From [Borrelia] finlandensis (GTDB lineage: Bacteria; Spirochaetota; Spirochaetia; Borreliales; Borreliaceae), in NCBI RefSeq assembly GCF_000181875.2, contig NZ_ABJZ02000005.1, positions 558,001 through 622,000 on the forward strand: a stretch of 64,000 nucleotides of DNA, given 5' to 3'. How positions within the stretch are numbered: position 1 is the stretch's first letter; the number at the start of each line of letters is the position of its first letter. Below, one piece after another: positions 36,195 through 45,776 of the stretch. The translations under genes and the position numbers were made by a program. The notes beneath the pieces are model-generated. The model worked only from the letters and a program-made list of their open reading frames with translations, did no database searches and was not told where the DNA came from.

Positions 36195-37544
36195 ATGATC
36201 AAAAAGTTTAAAAATTATGATCAGATAATAAAAGAGCTATTTGTTATAGCTATTCCTACAGCTTTTGAATCGCTGTTATTTCAAATGGTAACTTTTTTTG
36301 ATAATTTTATGATTTCCTATTTAGGCTCTTTTCACGTTACGGGAGTTTCTTTGGCAAATAGAGTAACTTTTCTTTTTTTTATTATTGTGTTTGGGCTTGG
36401 TACGGCTTTAAGCGCTTACGCTTCCCAAGCAATTGCAAAAAAGAAGTTTCTTCAAGTAAGACAATCTTTTGCTTATATATTATTAATTGGAACTACAATA
36501 GGAATAATTTTTTTCATATTTTCATTTCTTTTTCCAAGAAACATTATAAAGCTATTTACAGCTAATCAGGATTCTTTAAATTTTGGATCAGAGTATTTAA
36601 AAATTATTTCATTGTCTTATGTGCTAATGGCATATTCTTTTTTATCGGCTATGGGATTTAAGAGTGCTAAAGAAGTAAAAATACCTTTATATGTTACTTC
36701 TATTGTTGTTTTAATAAATATTGTTTTTAATTATATTCTTATTTTTGGCTTTAGCATGGGAATAAAAGGTGCCGCATATGCTACTGTGCTTGCTAGAATT
36801 GTTGAGTTTGTTTTTTATTTTTTATATAGTTTGATAAACAGTAATTCATATTATCGGATTAAGTTTGGCGATTTTTTTGCTCCAAAGGTAGTTACTAGGG
36901 CTAATTTGAAACTGATTATACCTGTTTTGTCTCACGAGATTTTTTGGGTTTTAAGTATAACTATTTTACATGCATTTTATGCTCGTGTTGGGAGCATTGA
37001 ATACGCTTCATTTGCTGTTGCATCAAATCTTTTTGATATTTGTTTTGTATTGCTTCATGGTATGGGACTTGCAACAGGGGTTGTTATTGGGCATTTAATG
37101 ATTTACGATAAGAAACATGTCAGGTCGGTTGGATTTTTTTTATCTTTTTTAGGATTTCTTTTGGGCATTTTTGTAGTTATTTTGCTTATTGGAATATCGA
37201 GCTTTGCACCTTATATTTTTAGTAAATTAGATTCTCCCGAACTTGTTAGCGTGTTTATTTATGTTTTTGCAAGTATTGTAGTTTTTAAAGCTTTTACGGC
37301 ACAAGTTCTTGTTGGAGTTTTTAGGGCTAGCGGTATACCAAATGTTTGTTTTTTTATTGAATCGGGAGTAATTGTTTTTTATACGCTTCCAGTTGCTTAT
37401 TTATTGGTGTTTTATACAAATTTAAGTTTACCAATAGTTGTTTTTATTGTAAATCTGGAAGAGATTATTAAAAATATATTTATTATAATTGAATTTTTTC
37501 ACGATGATTGGATACGAGAGATTGAGTATGAAGAACTTGCTTGA
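36195..37544 (+). CDS. MATE-family efflux transporter 1 (BB0583-like)
   Basis: 449 residues from ATG 36195; a TTG at 36180 sits one base after AAAGGAG, and either may be used. Twelve hydrophobic helices in two repeats. The family opening KELFVIAIPTAFESLLFQMVTFFDNFMISYLG is followed by VTGVSLANRVTFLF. Drug, metabolite or lipid-linked substrates are possible; cation coupling cannot be inferred. A paralogue follows directly. Both end with a W-I-R/K tail. Confidence 0.87.
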   Translation: MIKKFKNYDQIIKELFVIAIPTAFESLLFQMVTFFDNFMISYLGSFHVTGVSLANRVTFLFFIIVFGLGTALSAYASQAIAKKKFLQVRQSFAYILLIGTTIGIIFFIFSFLFPRNIIKLFTANQDSLNFGSEYLKIISLSYVLMAYSFLSAMGFKSAKEVKIPLYVTSIVVLINIVFNYILIFGFSMGIKGAAYATVLARIVEFVFYFLYSLINSNSYYRIKFGDFFAPKVVTRANLKLIIPVLSHEIFWVLSITILHAFYARVGSIEYASFAVASNLFDICFVLLHGMGLATGVVIGHLMIYDKKHVRSVGFFLSFLGFLLGIFVVILLIGISSFAPYIFSKLDSPELVSVFIYVFASIVVFKAFTAQVLVGVFRASGIPNVCFFIESGVIVFYTLPVAYLLVFYTNLSLPIVVFIVNLEEIIKNIFIIIEFFHDDWIREIEYEELA

Positions 37545-37709
37545 GTATGGGGTAGCGTGATATATTTAGTGTTAATAAAAATTTTAATAATCTTAGTGAA
37601 TCTAGAATTCATTCTAATTGTGCTAATTTTAAAGCAATTCCTTTTGCTTTATTGTAGGTTTCGGTATTTGTCTTTACAAAAATCTTAATTTTTTTATTTG
37701 GAGAAATTT

Positions 37710-39044
37710 ATGTATTCATTGGGTGTATCGAAAAAGGATAAAATTTATAAAGATCTTTTAAAAATTGCGATTCCAACTGCTATTGAGTTTTTTTTATTTA
37801 ATTTTATTTCTCTTACAGATAATGCTATGGTTGCGTATCTTGGTGACTATCCTGTTGCAGGAGTTTCTCTTGCAAATAAATTTTTTGAACTGTTTGTTAC
37901 TATTGGGTTTTCCATGGCAGGAGCTTACAATATAATTGCTACAAGACAATACAATCAGGGTGATTTTAAGAGCTTTAGAAATACGTTTTTTATTAGCATA
38001 TTAACCATTATTTTATTTTCTTTTCCGTTTATTTTGATTTCCATAGTGAATCCTTTTTTTTTACTTAGATTGATTTCTAATGATGAGCGGGCGGTTTACT
38101 ATGGAGCAGCTTACTTAAATATAGCTATTTTTTCTTTCGTATTTGCAATCATAAAAGGACTTATTGCTAATGCTCTTAAGGTTGTTGAAATTGTTAAATT
38201 TCAAGTTTACATTTCTGTTTTTTCAGTGCTTTTGAATTTTGTATTTAATTATATTTTTATTTTTGTTTTTCATATGGGAGTAGTTGGAGCTGCTATTGCA
38301 ACAACAGTTATTCGTACTTTAGAGCTTATTGTTTATCTTGTTTGTACAGCTTTTAACAAAAATTCAATTTTGCACTTTAAGTTAGATGATTTGAATATTA
38401 ATATTAAGCCGTTTGCTCAGCTAATTAAATTTTTTATTCCAATTCTTTTAAATGAGTTTGCTTGGTTTTTTGGCTATCTTGTATTGACATCGATTTTTAT
38501 AGGAATTGATACTCATAAATATGCTGCTTACAGCATATCTTTTTCTATTTATTTTATTATCTTTAATATAATTCATTCCTTTTGTATTTCTTTAAATATT
38601 ATGATGGGCTATGAAATGCATAATAGTAAAAAAGAAATCATGAAAGTTGCAATATATTTGAGTAAAATTGGCCTTAAGCTTGCTTTTTTAACATCTTTTG
38701 TATTGTTTATATTTTCATTTTTTGCTCCTTATATTTTTTATACATTAAAGTATTCTCACCTTATAGGAATTATTTTAAGGTATTCTTCTGTTTCTGCCTT
38801 TTTCATGGCTCTTGCTTTTCAGTATCTTTTTGGATTTTTTCGTGCAGGAGCATCTCCAAGTTTTGGCGCTATTATGGAAGGCTCTGTAACTTTTGTTTAT
38901 ACTATTCCTATTGCTTTTGTTTTAGCGAATTATACAAATTTGCCTTTTGAAATTATTGTTTTTATTCCATCTCTTGAGGATGCAATCAAACTTGTTGTTT
39001 CACTTCCTTATTTTTATAGTGAAAGGTGGATTAAATCCGTTTAA
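37710..39044 (+). CDS. MATE-family efflux transporter 2 (BB0584-like)
   Basis: 444 residues from ATG 37710, six bases after GGAG; a TTG at 37698 precedes that site. Paralogue of the upstream gene: KIAIPTAIEFFLFNFISLTDNAMVAYLGDYPVAGVSLANKFF aligns nearly residue for residue. About twelve helices. The 165 bases between the two genes contain nothing recognisable and no terminator, so they may be one transcript. Confidence 0.87.
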   Translation: MYSLGVSKKDKIYKDLLKIAIPTAIEFFLFNFISLTDNAMVAYLGDYPVAGVSLANKFFELFVTIGFSMAGAYNIIATRQYNQGDFKSFRNTFFISILTIILFSFPFILISIVNPFFLLRLISNDERAVYYGAAYLNIAIFSFVFAIIKGLIANALKVVEIVKFQVYISVFSVLLNFVFNYIFIFVFHMGVVGAAIATTVIRTLELIVYLVCTAFNKNSILHFKLDDLNINIKPFAQLIKFFIPILLNEFAWFFGYLVLTSIFIGIDTHKYAAYSISFSIYFIIFNIIHSFCISLNIMMGYEMHNSKKEIMKVAIYLSKIGLKLAFLTSFVLFIFSFFAPYIFYTLKYSHLIGIILRYSSVSAFFMALAFQYLFGFFRAGASPSFGAIMEGSVTFVYTIPIAFVLANYTNLPFEIIVFIPSLEDAIKLVVSLPYFYSERWIKSV

Positions 39045-39058
39045 ACAGTTGACAGGTT

Positions 39059-39067
39059 TGATATAAT
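39059..39067 (+). promoter_or_regulatory. Extended -10 predicting a leaderless murD mRNA
   Basis: TGATATAAT, a perfect TATAAT with upstream TGn. Its last base is six bases before the GTG at 39074, so +1 should fall at or next to the start codon. No Shine-Dalgarno is present. Confidence 0.55.
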
Positions 39068-39073
39068 TTTATT

Positions 39074-40429
39074 GTGCTTTTAGACGAAATTAAAAATTTA
39101 AATTTTTTAATCATGGGTTTAGGCCTTAATGGAGGAGGAGTAGCTCTTTCTAGATTTTTATTAAAGCGTGGGGCAAAATTAGTAATTACTGATCTTAAAA
39201 GTGAGACGGAATTAGCTTTAAGTATTGATGCTTTAAGAGATTTTGAGGATCAAATTAGATATGTTTTAGGCAAACACGATGTAAACGATTTTAAAAATGC
39301 TGACATTGTTGTAAAAAATCCCAGTGTGAAACCCAATAATAAATATTTAAAGTTTGCAAAACGAGTTGAGACAGATATTAGCTTATTTTTAATGTTTAAC
39401 AAGAACCCTATAATTGCAGTAACAGGCACTAAAGGAAAATCTACTCTTGTGTCTCTTTTGTATCAAGCTTTGAAAGAAAAATATCCGGGGGTAAAGCTTG
39501 GGGGTAATATTGGTGTATCTCCTTTAAGTTTTTTTGATCAACTTGATGGAAAATCTCCTTTGATTTTAGAGCTCTCTTCTTGGCAGTTGCAATCTTTAGA
39601 GAATTTTAATCCTATTATTAGTATTATTACGAATGTTTACAACGATCACCAAAACTATTATTTAAATTTTGATGACTATATTATTGATAAGTCAAAAATT
39701 TTTGTAAATCAAACTTCAGGAATTGTGATTATTCAAGATCAGGCTTATTACAAATATTTTTCAAAATTTAAATCAAAAGTCAGAGTTATTTTATTTTCCG
39801 AATTTAATCCTTGTGATTTTGATCAAGATATTTTTTATTGCAATGAAGGCAAAGTATATTTTAATGACAACTTGATTGGAAGTTTTTCTAATTCACGAGC
39901 TGTTTTTATAATTCCTAAAGTTATTACTTTTTTTGTTTCGTATTATTTAAACATAGACCTCAATCATACGGGTCAGATTTTAAATAATTTTAAAGGTATT
40001 GAGCACAGATTAGAGCTTGTTAAATCAGTTCAAAATGTAATGTTTTATAATGATACAGCTTCAACTATACCCGAGTCTACTGTTTTATCTGTTAAAAGTT
40101 TAAAAACCAAAGATAACCGTATCAACCTAATTGTTGGGGGAACCGATAAAGAACTTGATTTTTTAAGTTTTAGCAAGATTACATATATTGTGAGAACTTG
40201 GATTTTAATAAGAGGTAGTGCAACTGTAAAAATTATTAAGATTTTAGAAAAAAGTAGCATACAATATTTTCTATTTGATTCTTTAAGAGATGCAGTAAAT
40301 TATGCTTTCAAGATTTCAAGTCCGGGTGACATTGTGTTATTTTCTCCTGCCAGTGCTTCTTTTGAGCTTTTTAATAATGAGTTTGATAGAGGTTTGCAAT
40401 TTAAAAATTTAGTTAATAATCTTGGTTAA
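39074..40429 (+). CDS. murD: UDP-N-acetylmuramoylalanine-D-glutamate ligase
   Basis: 451 residues. MurD adds D-Glu to UDP-MurNAc-L-Ala in the cytoplasm. FLIMGLGLNGGGVALSRFLL is the N-terminal nucleotide-sugar fold; AVTGTKGKSTLVSLLY is the Mur ATP loop; LELSSWQL, TNVYNDHQNYY and YNDTASTIPES continue the family pattern. The GTG start fits the domain boundary. Predicted leaderless. The stop TAA shares a TTAA tetranucleotide with the convergent femA-like gene. Confidence 0.95.
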   Translation: MLLDEIKNLNFLIMGLGLNGGGVALSRFLLKRGAKLVITDLKSETELALSIDALRDFEDQIRYVLGKHDVNDFKNADIVVKNPSVKPNNKYLKFAKRVETDISLFLMFNKNPIIAVTGTKGKSTLVSLLYQALKEKYPGVKLGGNIGVSPLSFFDQLDGKSPLILELSSWQLQSLENFNPIISIITNVYNDHQNYYLNFDDYIIDKSKIFVNQTSGIVIIQDQAYYKYFSKFKSKVRVILFSEFNPCDFDQDIFYCNEGKVYFNDNLIGSFSNSRAVFIIPKVITFFVSYYLNIDLNHTGQILNNFKGIEHRLELVKSVQNVMFYNDTASTIPESTVLSVKSLKTKDNRINLIVGGTDKELDFLSFSKITYIVRTWILIRGSATVKIIKILEKSSIQYFLFDSLRDAVNYAFKISSPGDIVLFSPASASFELFNNEFDRGLQFKNLVNNLG

Positions 40430-41469
40430 ATTTTTTTCCTTATTACTTTGTAATAGAAGTATCTAAGTTTTTCAAGATTTGCATAAATTTTATAAATAAA
40501 ATTTTTGTAAGTAAAATCATAACAACCAATTCTGTGAATAATATTTCCTCCAAATCCTGTTTTAAAACCAAAAAGACCATATAAGGGGTGGTTTTTATTT
40601 GCAATTGGGGGAATTCCTAATAAATCATATTCTTTTATTTCTAATTTTTTTAACATTTCTATTGCTTTAAATTGTACAGCGTAATTGGGCATTAAATTTC
40701 TATATTCCTTGCTTGAAGCCCCATAAAGATAGACTGCTTTTTCTTTGTAAATTCCCACTATTATGCCAGAAATAATTATGTTGTTGTAAAATGCAATTAT
40801 CAATTTTATTTGAGCATTTTTATCTTGTTTGAATATTTGAATTAGGTTTTGTATATATTCTTTTGAGTGAATAGTAAATTTATCTCTTTTGCTAGTTTCT
40901 TTGTATAGCTTGTAAAATTCACTTAAATGTTTAAATTTATCATCTATTATTATATTTAGATTTTTTTTTGTGCTGAGCTTTATGTTGTATCTTGTTTTTT
41001 TTTTCATGTTAAGCAAAATATTCTCAAGAGAATTATTTAAGTTTAATATTGTTGTGTTTGCGGGTTGTATGTCATCAAAGGATTTTTTTAGATATTTGAT
41101 TTTAGTTTTTAATGGAGAGTATTTGTCATTCAGTGTTCTTTGGTGGTAATACATTAAATCGAATCTTAAAAAAATTGTATTTTTATGTAAGTAGGGTTTT
41201 ATTTTTATGCTAAATTCTTTAATACTTTTACTGATTTTATCAATATTAATGTTTTCAAGAATTTTGTTTGAGAATTCTGGATGTGGAATGTATGCTAAGT
41301 AAAAATTTTTAAATAGTCTTCTTTGCATTACAACAATTTTGCCAAGAACATCGCTATCAAATGCTATGGCTTTCCAATTACTGTTTTTTGTTGTTTTTAT
41401 CAATACCCACAGTTCGCTTTGAAGATAATTTTCTTCCATTTCTTTTGTTTTTATTTTTTTAATAGTCAT
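40426..41469 (-). CDS. femA: FemA/FemX-type peptidoglycan aminoacyltransferase (BB0586-like)
   Basis: 347 residues with two GNAT-like folds: QSELWVLIKTTKNSNWKAIAF early, then MKKKTRYNIKLSTKKNLNI (the FemX basic helix) and YKEKAVYLYGASSKEYRNLMPNYAVQFKAIEMLKK with YDLLGIPP. FemABX enzymes add amino acids from tRNA to stem peptides. Borrelia peptidoglycan is known to carry Gly on ornithine, so adding that Gly is a sensible inference. Nine bases after metG, with ribosome site GAGC. Stops overlap with murD. Confidence 0.88.
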   Translation of the reverse strand: MTIKKIKTKEMEENYLQSELWVLIKTTKNSNWKAIAFDSDVLGKIVVMQRRLFKNFYLAYIPHPEFSNKILENINIDKISKSIKEFSIKIKPYLHKNTIFLRFDLMYYHQRTLNDKYSPLKTKIKYLKKSFDDIQPANTTILNLNNSLENILLNMKKKTRYNIKLSTKKNLNIIIDDKFKHLSEFYKLYKETSKRDKFTIHSKEYIQNLIQIFKQDKNAQIKLIIAFYNNIIISGIIVGIYKEKAVYLYGASSKEYRNLMPNYAVQFKAIEMLKKLEIKEYDLLGIPPIANKNHPLYGLFGFKTGFGGNIIHRIGCYDFTYKNFIYKIYANLEKLRYFYYKVIRKKI

Positions 41470-41478
41470 TAATAGCTC

Positions 41479-43683
41479 TTAGCAAACTGTTCCGTTTGGA
41501 ATATCTTTAGATAAAATTTTGTTCTTAGAATTTTCTAATATTAAATTTATTCCGTTTATTTTAAGCTCTCCGTTTTCTGCTATTATATTGGTTTTTAAAA
41601 ATTTATTTATGTCAATTTTAGGTGGACAGGCAAGATCTTTATTCTGATCGTTTTCAAGTATTATTCTCTCTCCAGCAATAGGATTTTGGATTGAATCTTC
41701 TACAATTATAACTTTAAAATTTTTATTTTTGTCCTCAGCAGCTATTAGCATTCCTTCAGATTTTATTCCCCTAAACTTTGCAGGCTTTAAATTATCCACT
41801 ATTATTATATGTTTTCCCAAAAGCTCTTTTTCTGTGTAATATCCTTCAAGGCTGCTTGCTATTTGTTTGTCCTTGTTAGTTCCGTCATCTAGTTTTAATA
41901 TAAATAAGTTTTTAGCCTCGAGATTTCTTTCTATTTTATTTATTTTTACAACCCTTAAGAGCACTTTCTCTCTAAACAAGTTTTCCGGTTGCTCTTTTGC
42001 TATAGGCAAGTTTTCTGCTTGTTCGTTTTCTTTCATGTTTTTCTCTCCTGAATATTTTAGCTTTAAATTATTAATTTTTTTTTGCTCTAGCTTATTGAAT
42101 AATATTTCTGTGAATTCAATTTTTTTAATTCCCGATTTGGTTCCAAGAATTTTGGTTGAAAATTGATAACTGTTGCCAAAGAATCGTTGTATCTTTTTAC
42201 TTGTTTCGGGAATGAATGGCATCATTAAAATAGATAAGTCTCTGATTAGGTATATTAAGTTTGAGATTAGTTCTTTTGTTTCTTGTGGAGAGTTGTTTTT
42301 TCTTTTCCATGGTTCGTTATCTTGAAATATTTTATTTCCAAGGGAGGAAATTTTAAGTATTTCTTTGAGCGCAGATTTTAGTTCTGTCTTTTTAAAAAGA
42401 TTTAGTATTTTATTATATTTTGGTGTTATTTGTTTCCAAAATTTATTTTGAATTTCTATTGTTTCTATTACATCTCCAAAGAATTTTCTTTGAAATGTTA
42501 ATACTCTGTTTACAAGGTTTGAAAAATTATCAATAAGCTCTGTATTTACTCTTTCCATGAGATCTTGCCACATAAATTGAAAATCAGATTTTTCAGGCCT
42601 GTTATAATAAATATAAAATCGCCAAATATCAGAGGGGATTCCTGTGGTAATAGCATCGTTTCCAAAAATTCCTGTTCCCTCTGATTTTGAAAATTTAAGA
42701 TTTTCGTAATTTAAGTATTCGCTTGATGAGAGTTGATTTAATATTGTCCAATTTTCTTCACTTCCAATTTCTATGCAAGGGAATATAATTGTATGAAACA
42801 ATATATTGTCTTTCCCAATAAATTGTACAAGATTTACTTGATCATTGTTTTTCCACCAAGATTCCCAATTTTTGATAATGTTTTTGGTAATTGAAATGTA
42901 TCCTATTGGAGCATCAAACCACACATAAAATACTTTATTTTCAAAACCCTTTTTAGGCACAGGAATTCCCCATTTAAGGTCTCTTGTAATTGCTCTTTCT
43001 TTAAGGCCATCTCTTAAAAAAGCTTTTGTCATTTTAAGGGCATTGGTATTCCAATTTTTGCTAGTATCTGGATTTTTTATCCATTTTTCAAGTTTTGTTT
43101 TTATTTTGGGAAGATCTAAATAAAGATGATTGGTTTTTTTCAAAATAGGTTTGTTTTTACAAATTATGCATTTTGGATTTATTAGGTCTGTTGGATTTAG
43201 AAGCTTAGAACAGTTGTCGCACTGATCTCCTTTAGCCATGCTTTGGCATTCTGGGCATTCTCCTATTACATATCTATCAGCTAAGAACATTGAATCTTTA
43301 TTGCAATAAAACTGTTCAGTTTCCCGCTCTTTTATATAGCCGTTTTTTTCTAATTGTAGGAAAAAATTTTGTACAATGTCTTGATGGTGCTTGTTGGTTG
43401 TGCGACCGAAGATGTCAAATTCAATATTGAACCATTTGTAAATTGATTTATGTATTTCATAATATTTATTGCAAAGTTCTAAAGGGGTAGTATTTTCAAT
43501 TAAGGCTTTGGTTTCTGTAGCTGTTCCATATTCATCTGTTCCACAGACGTAAAGAGTTTCAATTCCCGACATTTTCGAATATCTTGCAAAAGCATCAGCT
43601 GATAGTACTTGAACTAAATTCCCAAGATGAGGTATGTTATTAACATAGGGTAGAGCAGCTGTAACTAGATTCATTTTTTTCAT
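41479..43683 (-). CDS. metG: Methionyl-tRNA synthetase
   Basis: 734 residues. [13 protein letters not shown] is the HIGH-type motif; the zinc domain has CPEC...CDNC and [16 protein letters not shown] is the KMSKS loop. Anticodon helices and, at about 595-700, an EMAP/Trbp111 tRNA-binding domain ([12 protein letters not shown]...[25 protein letters not shown]) follow. Start ATG 43683 has AGGGGA seven bases before. Upstream of femA in the same unit. Confidence 0.96.
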   Translation of the reverse strand: MKKMNLVTAALPYVNNIPHLGNLVQVLSADAFARYSKMSGIETLYVCGTDEYGTATETKALIENTTPLELCNKYYEIHKSIYKWFNIEFDIFGRTTNKHHQDIVQNFFLQLEKNGYIKERETEQFYCNKDSMFLADRYVIGECPECQSMAKGDQCDNCSKLLNPTDLINPKCIICKNKPILKKTNHLYLDLPKIKTKLEKWIKNPDTSKNWNTNALKMTKAFLRDGLKERAITRDLKWGIPVPKKGFENKVFYVWFDAPIGYISITKNIIKNWESWWKNNDQVNLVQFIGKDNILFHTIIFPCIEIGSEENWTILNQLSSSEYLNYENLKFSKSEGTGIFGNDAITTGIPSDIWRFYIYYNRPEKSDFQFMWQDLMERVNTELIDNFSNLVNRVLTFQRKFFGDVIETIEIQNKFWKQITPKYNKILNLFKKTELKSALKEILKISSLGNKIFQDNEPWKRKNNSPQETKELISNLIYLIRDLSILMMPFIPETSKKIQRFFGNSYQFSTKILGTKSGIKKIEFTEILFNKLEQKKINNLKLKYSGEKNMKENEQAENLPIAKEQPENLFREKVLLRVVKINKIERNLEAKNLFILKLDDGTNKDKQIASSLEGYYTEKELLGKHIIIVDNLKPAKFRGIKSEGMLIAAEDKNKNFKVIIVEDSIQNPIAGERIILENDQNKDLACPPKIDINKFLKTNIIAENGELKINGINLILENSKNKILSKDIPNGTVC

Positions 43684-43838
43684 TCAGTTTCCCCTTTTTT
43701 TATGCTATTAATATTGTAATATGGATAGGATATTTTTTTTCAATATCTTTTACAAAAATTCTTTTAAAAGCAATTCAGTTTTGGCTTTTTTTGTAAAAAA
43801 TGATATAAATATTCTTTTACTATAAGGAGTGTAAGTTT

Positions 43839-44633
43839 ATGAATAATTGTTTAATAAAGTTTTTTATTTTTTTATTAGTTTTTTCAAACAGTTATGTTGC
43901 TTTTTCTAAAAATGTCAATGTTTTAATAATAACTGCTATAGACTCTGAGTTTGAGCAGATAAATAAGCTTGTGTCTAATAAGGAAGAAATAGTACTTAAG
44001 GAGTATGGTCTTAATAAAAAGATTTTAAAGGGAAAGATGTCCAATCGCGATGTTATGGTTATTATTAGTGGGGTTGGCAAGGTTAATGCTGGTGTGTGGA
44101 CTAGTTATATTTTATCAAAATACAATATAAGTCATGTAATTAATTCTGGAGTTGCTGGCGGTGTTGTTAGTGCTAAATACAAGGATATTAAAGTGGGAGA
44201 TGTGGTGGTGTCTTCAGAGGTTGCATATCATGATGTTGATTTGACTAAATTTGGATACAAGGTGGGGGAGTTTAAAGGATTGCCTCAAAAATTTAGTGCC
44301 AATAAAAATTTAATTAAGAAAGCCACAGAGGCTGTTAAATTAAAGGTTGGGGGCTCTAATGCATATTCAGGATTAATAGTTTCAGGAGATCAGTTTATTG
44401 ACCCAGCTTATATTAACAAAATTATAGGAAACTTTAAGGATGTAATAGCTGTTGAAATGGAAGGCGCAGCAATAGGGCATGTTTCTCATATGTTTAATGT
44501 ACCTTTTATAGTTATTAGGTCAATATCTGATATTGTAAATAAAGAAGGGAATGAAGCTGAATATAGTAAATTTTCTAAATTAGCTGCTTTTAATTCAGCC
44601 AAAGTTGTACAAGAAATTTTAAGAGTGCTTTAA
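43839..44633 (+). CDS. bgp: Exported MTA/SAH nucleosidase (Pfs/Bgp, BB0588-like)
   Basis: 264 residues. It cleaves adenine from S-adenosylhomocysteine and methylthioadenosine. GVGKVNAGVWTSYIL, NSGVAGGV, SGDQFIDP, VEMEGAAIGHV (catalytic Glu region) and RSISDIVN (catalytic Asp) are present. It has a signal sequence (MNNCLIKFFIFLLVFSNSYVAFS), unlike cytosolic Pfs. From memory, the B31 homologue was described as Bgp, a glycosaminoglycan-binding protein at the surface. ATAAGGAG ribosome site. Followed by a large hairpin. Confidence 0.9.
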   Translation: MNNCLIKFFIFLLVFSNSYVAFSKNVNVLIITAIDSEFEQINKLVSNKEEIVLKEYGLNKKILKGKMSNRDVMVIISGVGKVNAGVWTSYILSKYNISHVINSGVAGGVVSAKYKDIKVGDVVVSSEVAYHDVDLTKFGYKVGEFKGLPQKFSANKNLIKKATEAVKLKVGGSNAYSGLIVSGDQFIDPAYINKIIGNFKDVIAVEMEGAAIGHVSHMFNVPFIVIRSISDIVNKEGNEAEYSKFSKLAAFNSAKVVQEILRVL

Positions 44634-44662
44634 TAAATATTTAATTTTTATAATTGAAAATT

Positions 44663-44710
44663 ATGCATAAAAAAAAGACATTTTTAAATAAAAAATCTTT
44701 TTTTATGCAT
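44663..44710. terminator. Long AT-rich hairpin between bgp and pta
   Basis: ATGCAT-A8-GA (44663-44678) pairs with TC-T7-ATGCAT (44696-44710), one A bulged; loop of 17 bases. It ends bgp or forms a leader element, since it lies only 28 bases before the pta start. Confidence 0.7.
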
Positions 44711-44738
44711 TTATCAATCTGTATTATATTTTTATAAG

Positions 44739-45776
44739 GTGTTTTGTTTAAAAGATTATGTTTTTAAGAAGGCAAAGATATTCGTAAAAGAGAATAAGCT
44801 TAAGGCCAATATAGTTTTTCCCGAAAGTAGTGATTCTAGAGTTTTAAAGGCAGCTGTTATTGTTTTGCAAAAAAATCTTGCAGATTCAATTATTTTGATA
44901 GGTAAAAAAGATACTGTCATTAATTCTTTAAAAGAATTTTCTAATTGTAATGATATTTTAGAAAGAATAGAAGTTGTTGATCCTGGTTTTTTTCCAGATA
45001 TTGAAATGTATTTGGATGAATATTGGAGTTTGCAAAAGCTAAAAGGAGTTACAAAGCAAAGTTTAAAGACTCAAGTTTTAGATGAAATTACTTTTGCTAT
45101 GCTTATGGTAAGATTTGGTTATGCCAAATCTTGTGTTTGCGGGGCGATTTCAACTTCTGCTAAGGTTTTGTCTAATGCTTTAAGAATAATCCCCAAGTTG
45201 GAAGGTGTTAAGATTATATCATCTTTTATGATTATGGATACTTTAAGTATTGCTCGTAATGTTGATTGTTGTTTTGGACATGATGGAATCTTATTTTTTG
45301 CAGATTGTTCTGTAGTGGTCAATCCCAATTTTTTAGAGCTTGCAGAAATTGCATTGCAAAGTGCTAAATCCTTTAAAGATATTTTAAATGCAAAGCCCAA
45401 GGTTGCTCTTTTAAGTTTTTCAACAAAAGGGTCTTCTAGTGCTAAAGAAACTGAAAAAGTAAAAAATGCTTTAAATATTGTTAGGAATAAAGAGCGTGAT
45501 TTACTTATTGATGGTGAGCTTCAGCTTGATTCAGCCATAATAAAAGATGTTGCAGAGAAAAAATGTAGAGAATCTTTAGTAGCAGGTTCTGCTAATGTTT
45601 TAATATTTCCCAATTTAGATGCGGGGAATATTGGTTATAAATTAGTAGAGAGATTTGCTTTTGCCAAGGCCTACGGTCCCTTTTTGCAAGGTTTTTCCAA
45701 GCCCATTAGCGATCTTTCAAGGGGCTGCTCTGTTGACGAAATTGTATTTGCAAGTGCTTTAATGATAAGTATTTAA
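44739..45776 (+). CDS. pta: Phosphate acetyltransferase
   Basis: 345 residues, single PTA domain without the DRTGG regulatory extension. It interconverts acetyl phosphate and acetyl-CoA; in Borrelia this is thought to supply acetyl-CoA, for example to the mevalonate pathway, from imported acetate. Motifs: NIVFPESSDSRVLKAA, SFMIMDT, FADCSVVVNP, SFSTKGSS, LIFPNLDAGNIGYKLV and GFSKPISDLSRGCS. The start is GTG 44739, directly after AAGG and near a TATTAT; a leaderless or very short leader is possible. Overlaps ksgA convergently by 18 bases. Confidence 0.93.
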   Translation: MFCLKDYVFKKAKIFVKENKLKANIVFPESSDSRVLKAAVIVLQKNLADSIILIGKKDTVINSLKEFSNCNDILERIEVVDPGFFPDIEMYLDEYWSLQKLKGVTKQSLKTQVLDEITFAMLMVRFGYAKSCVCGAISTSAKVLSNALRIIPKLEGVKIISSFMIMDTLSIARNVDCCFGHDGILFFADCSVVVNPNFLELAEIALQSAKSFKDILNAKPKVALLSFSTKGSSSAKETEKVKNALNIVRNKERDLLIDGELQLDSAIIKDVAEKKCRESLVAGSANVLIFPNLDAGNIGYKLVERFAFAKAYGPFLQGFSKPISDLSRGCSVDEIVFASALMISI

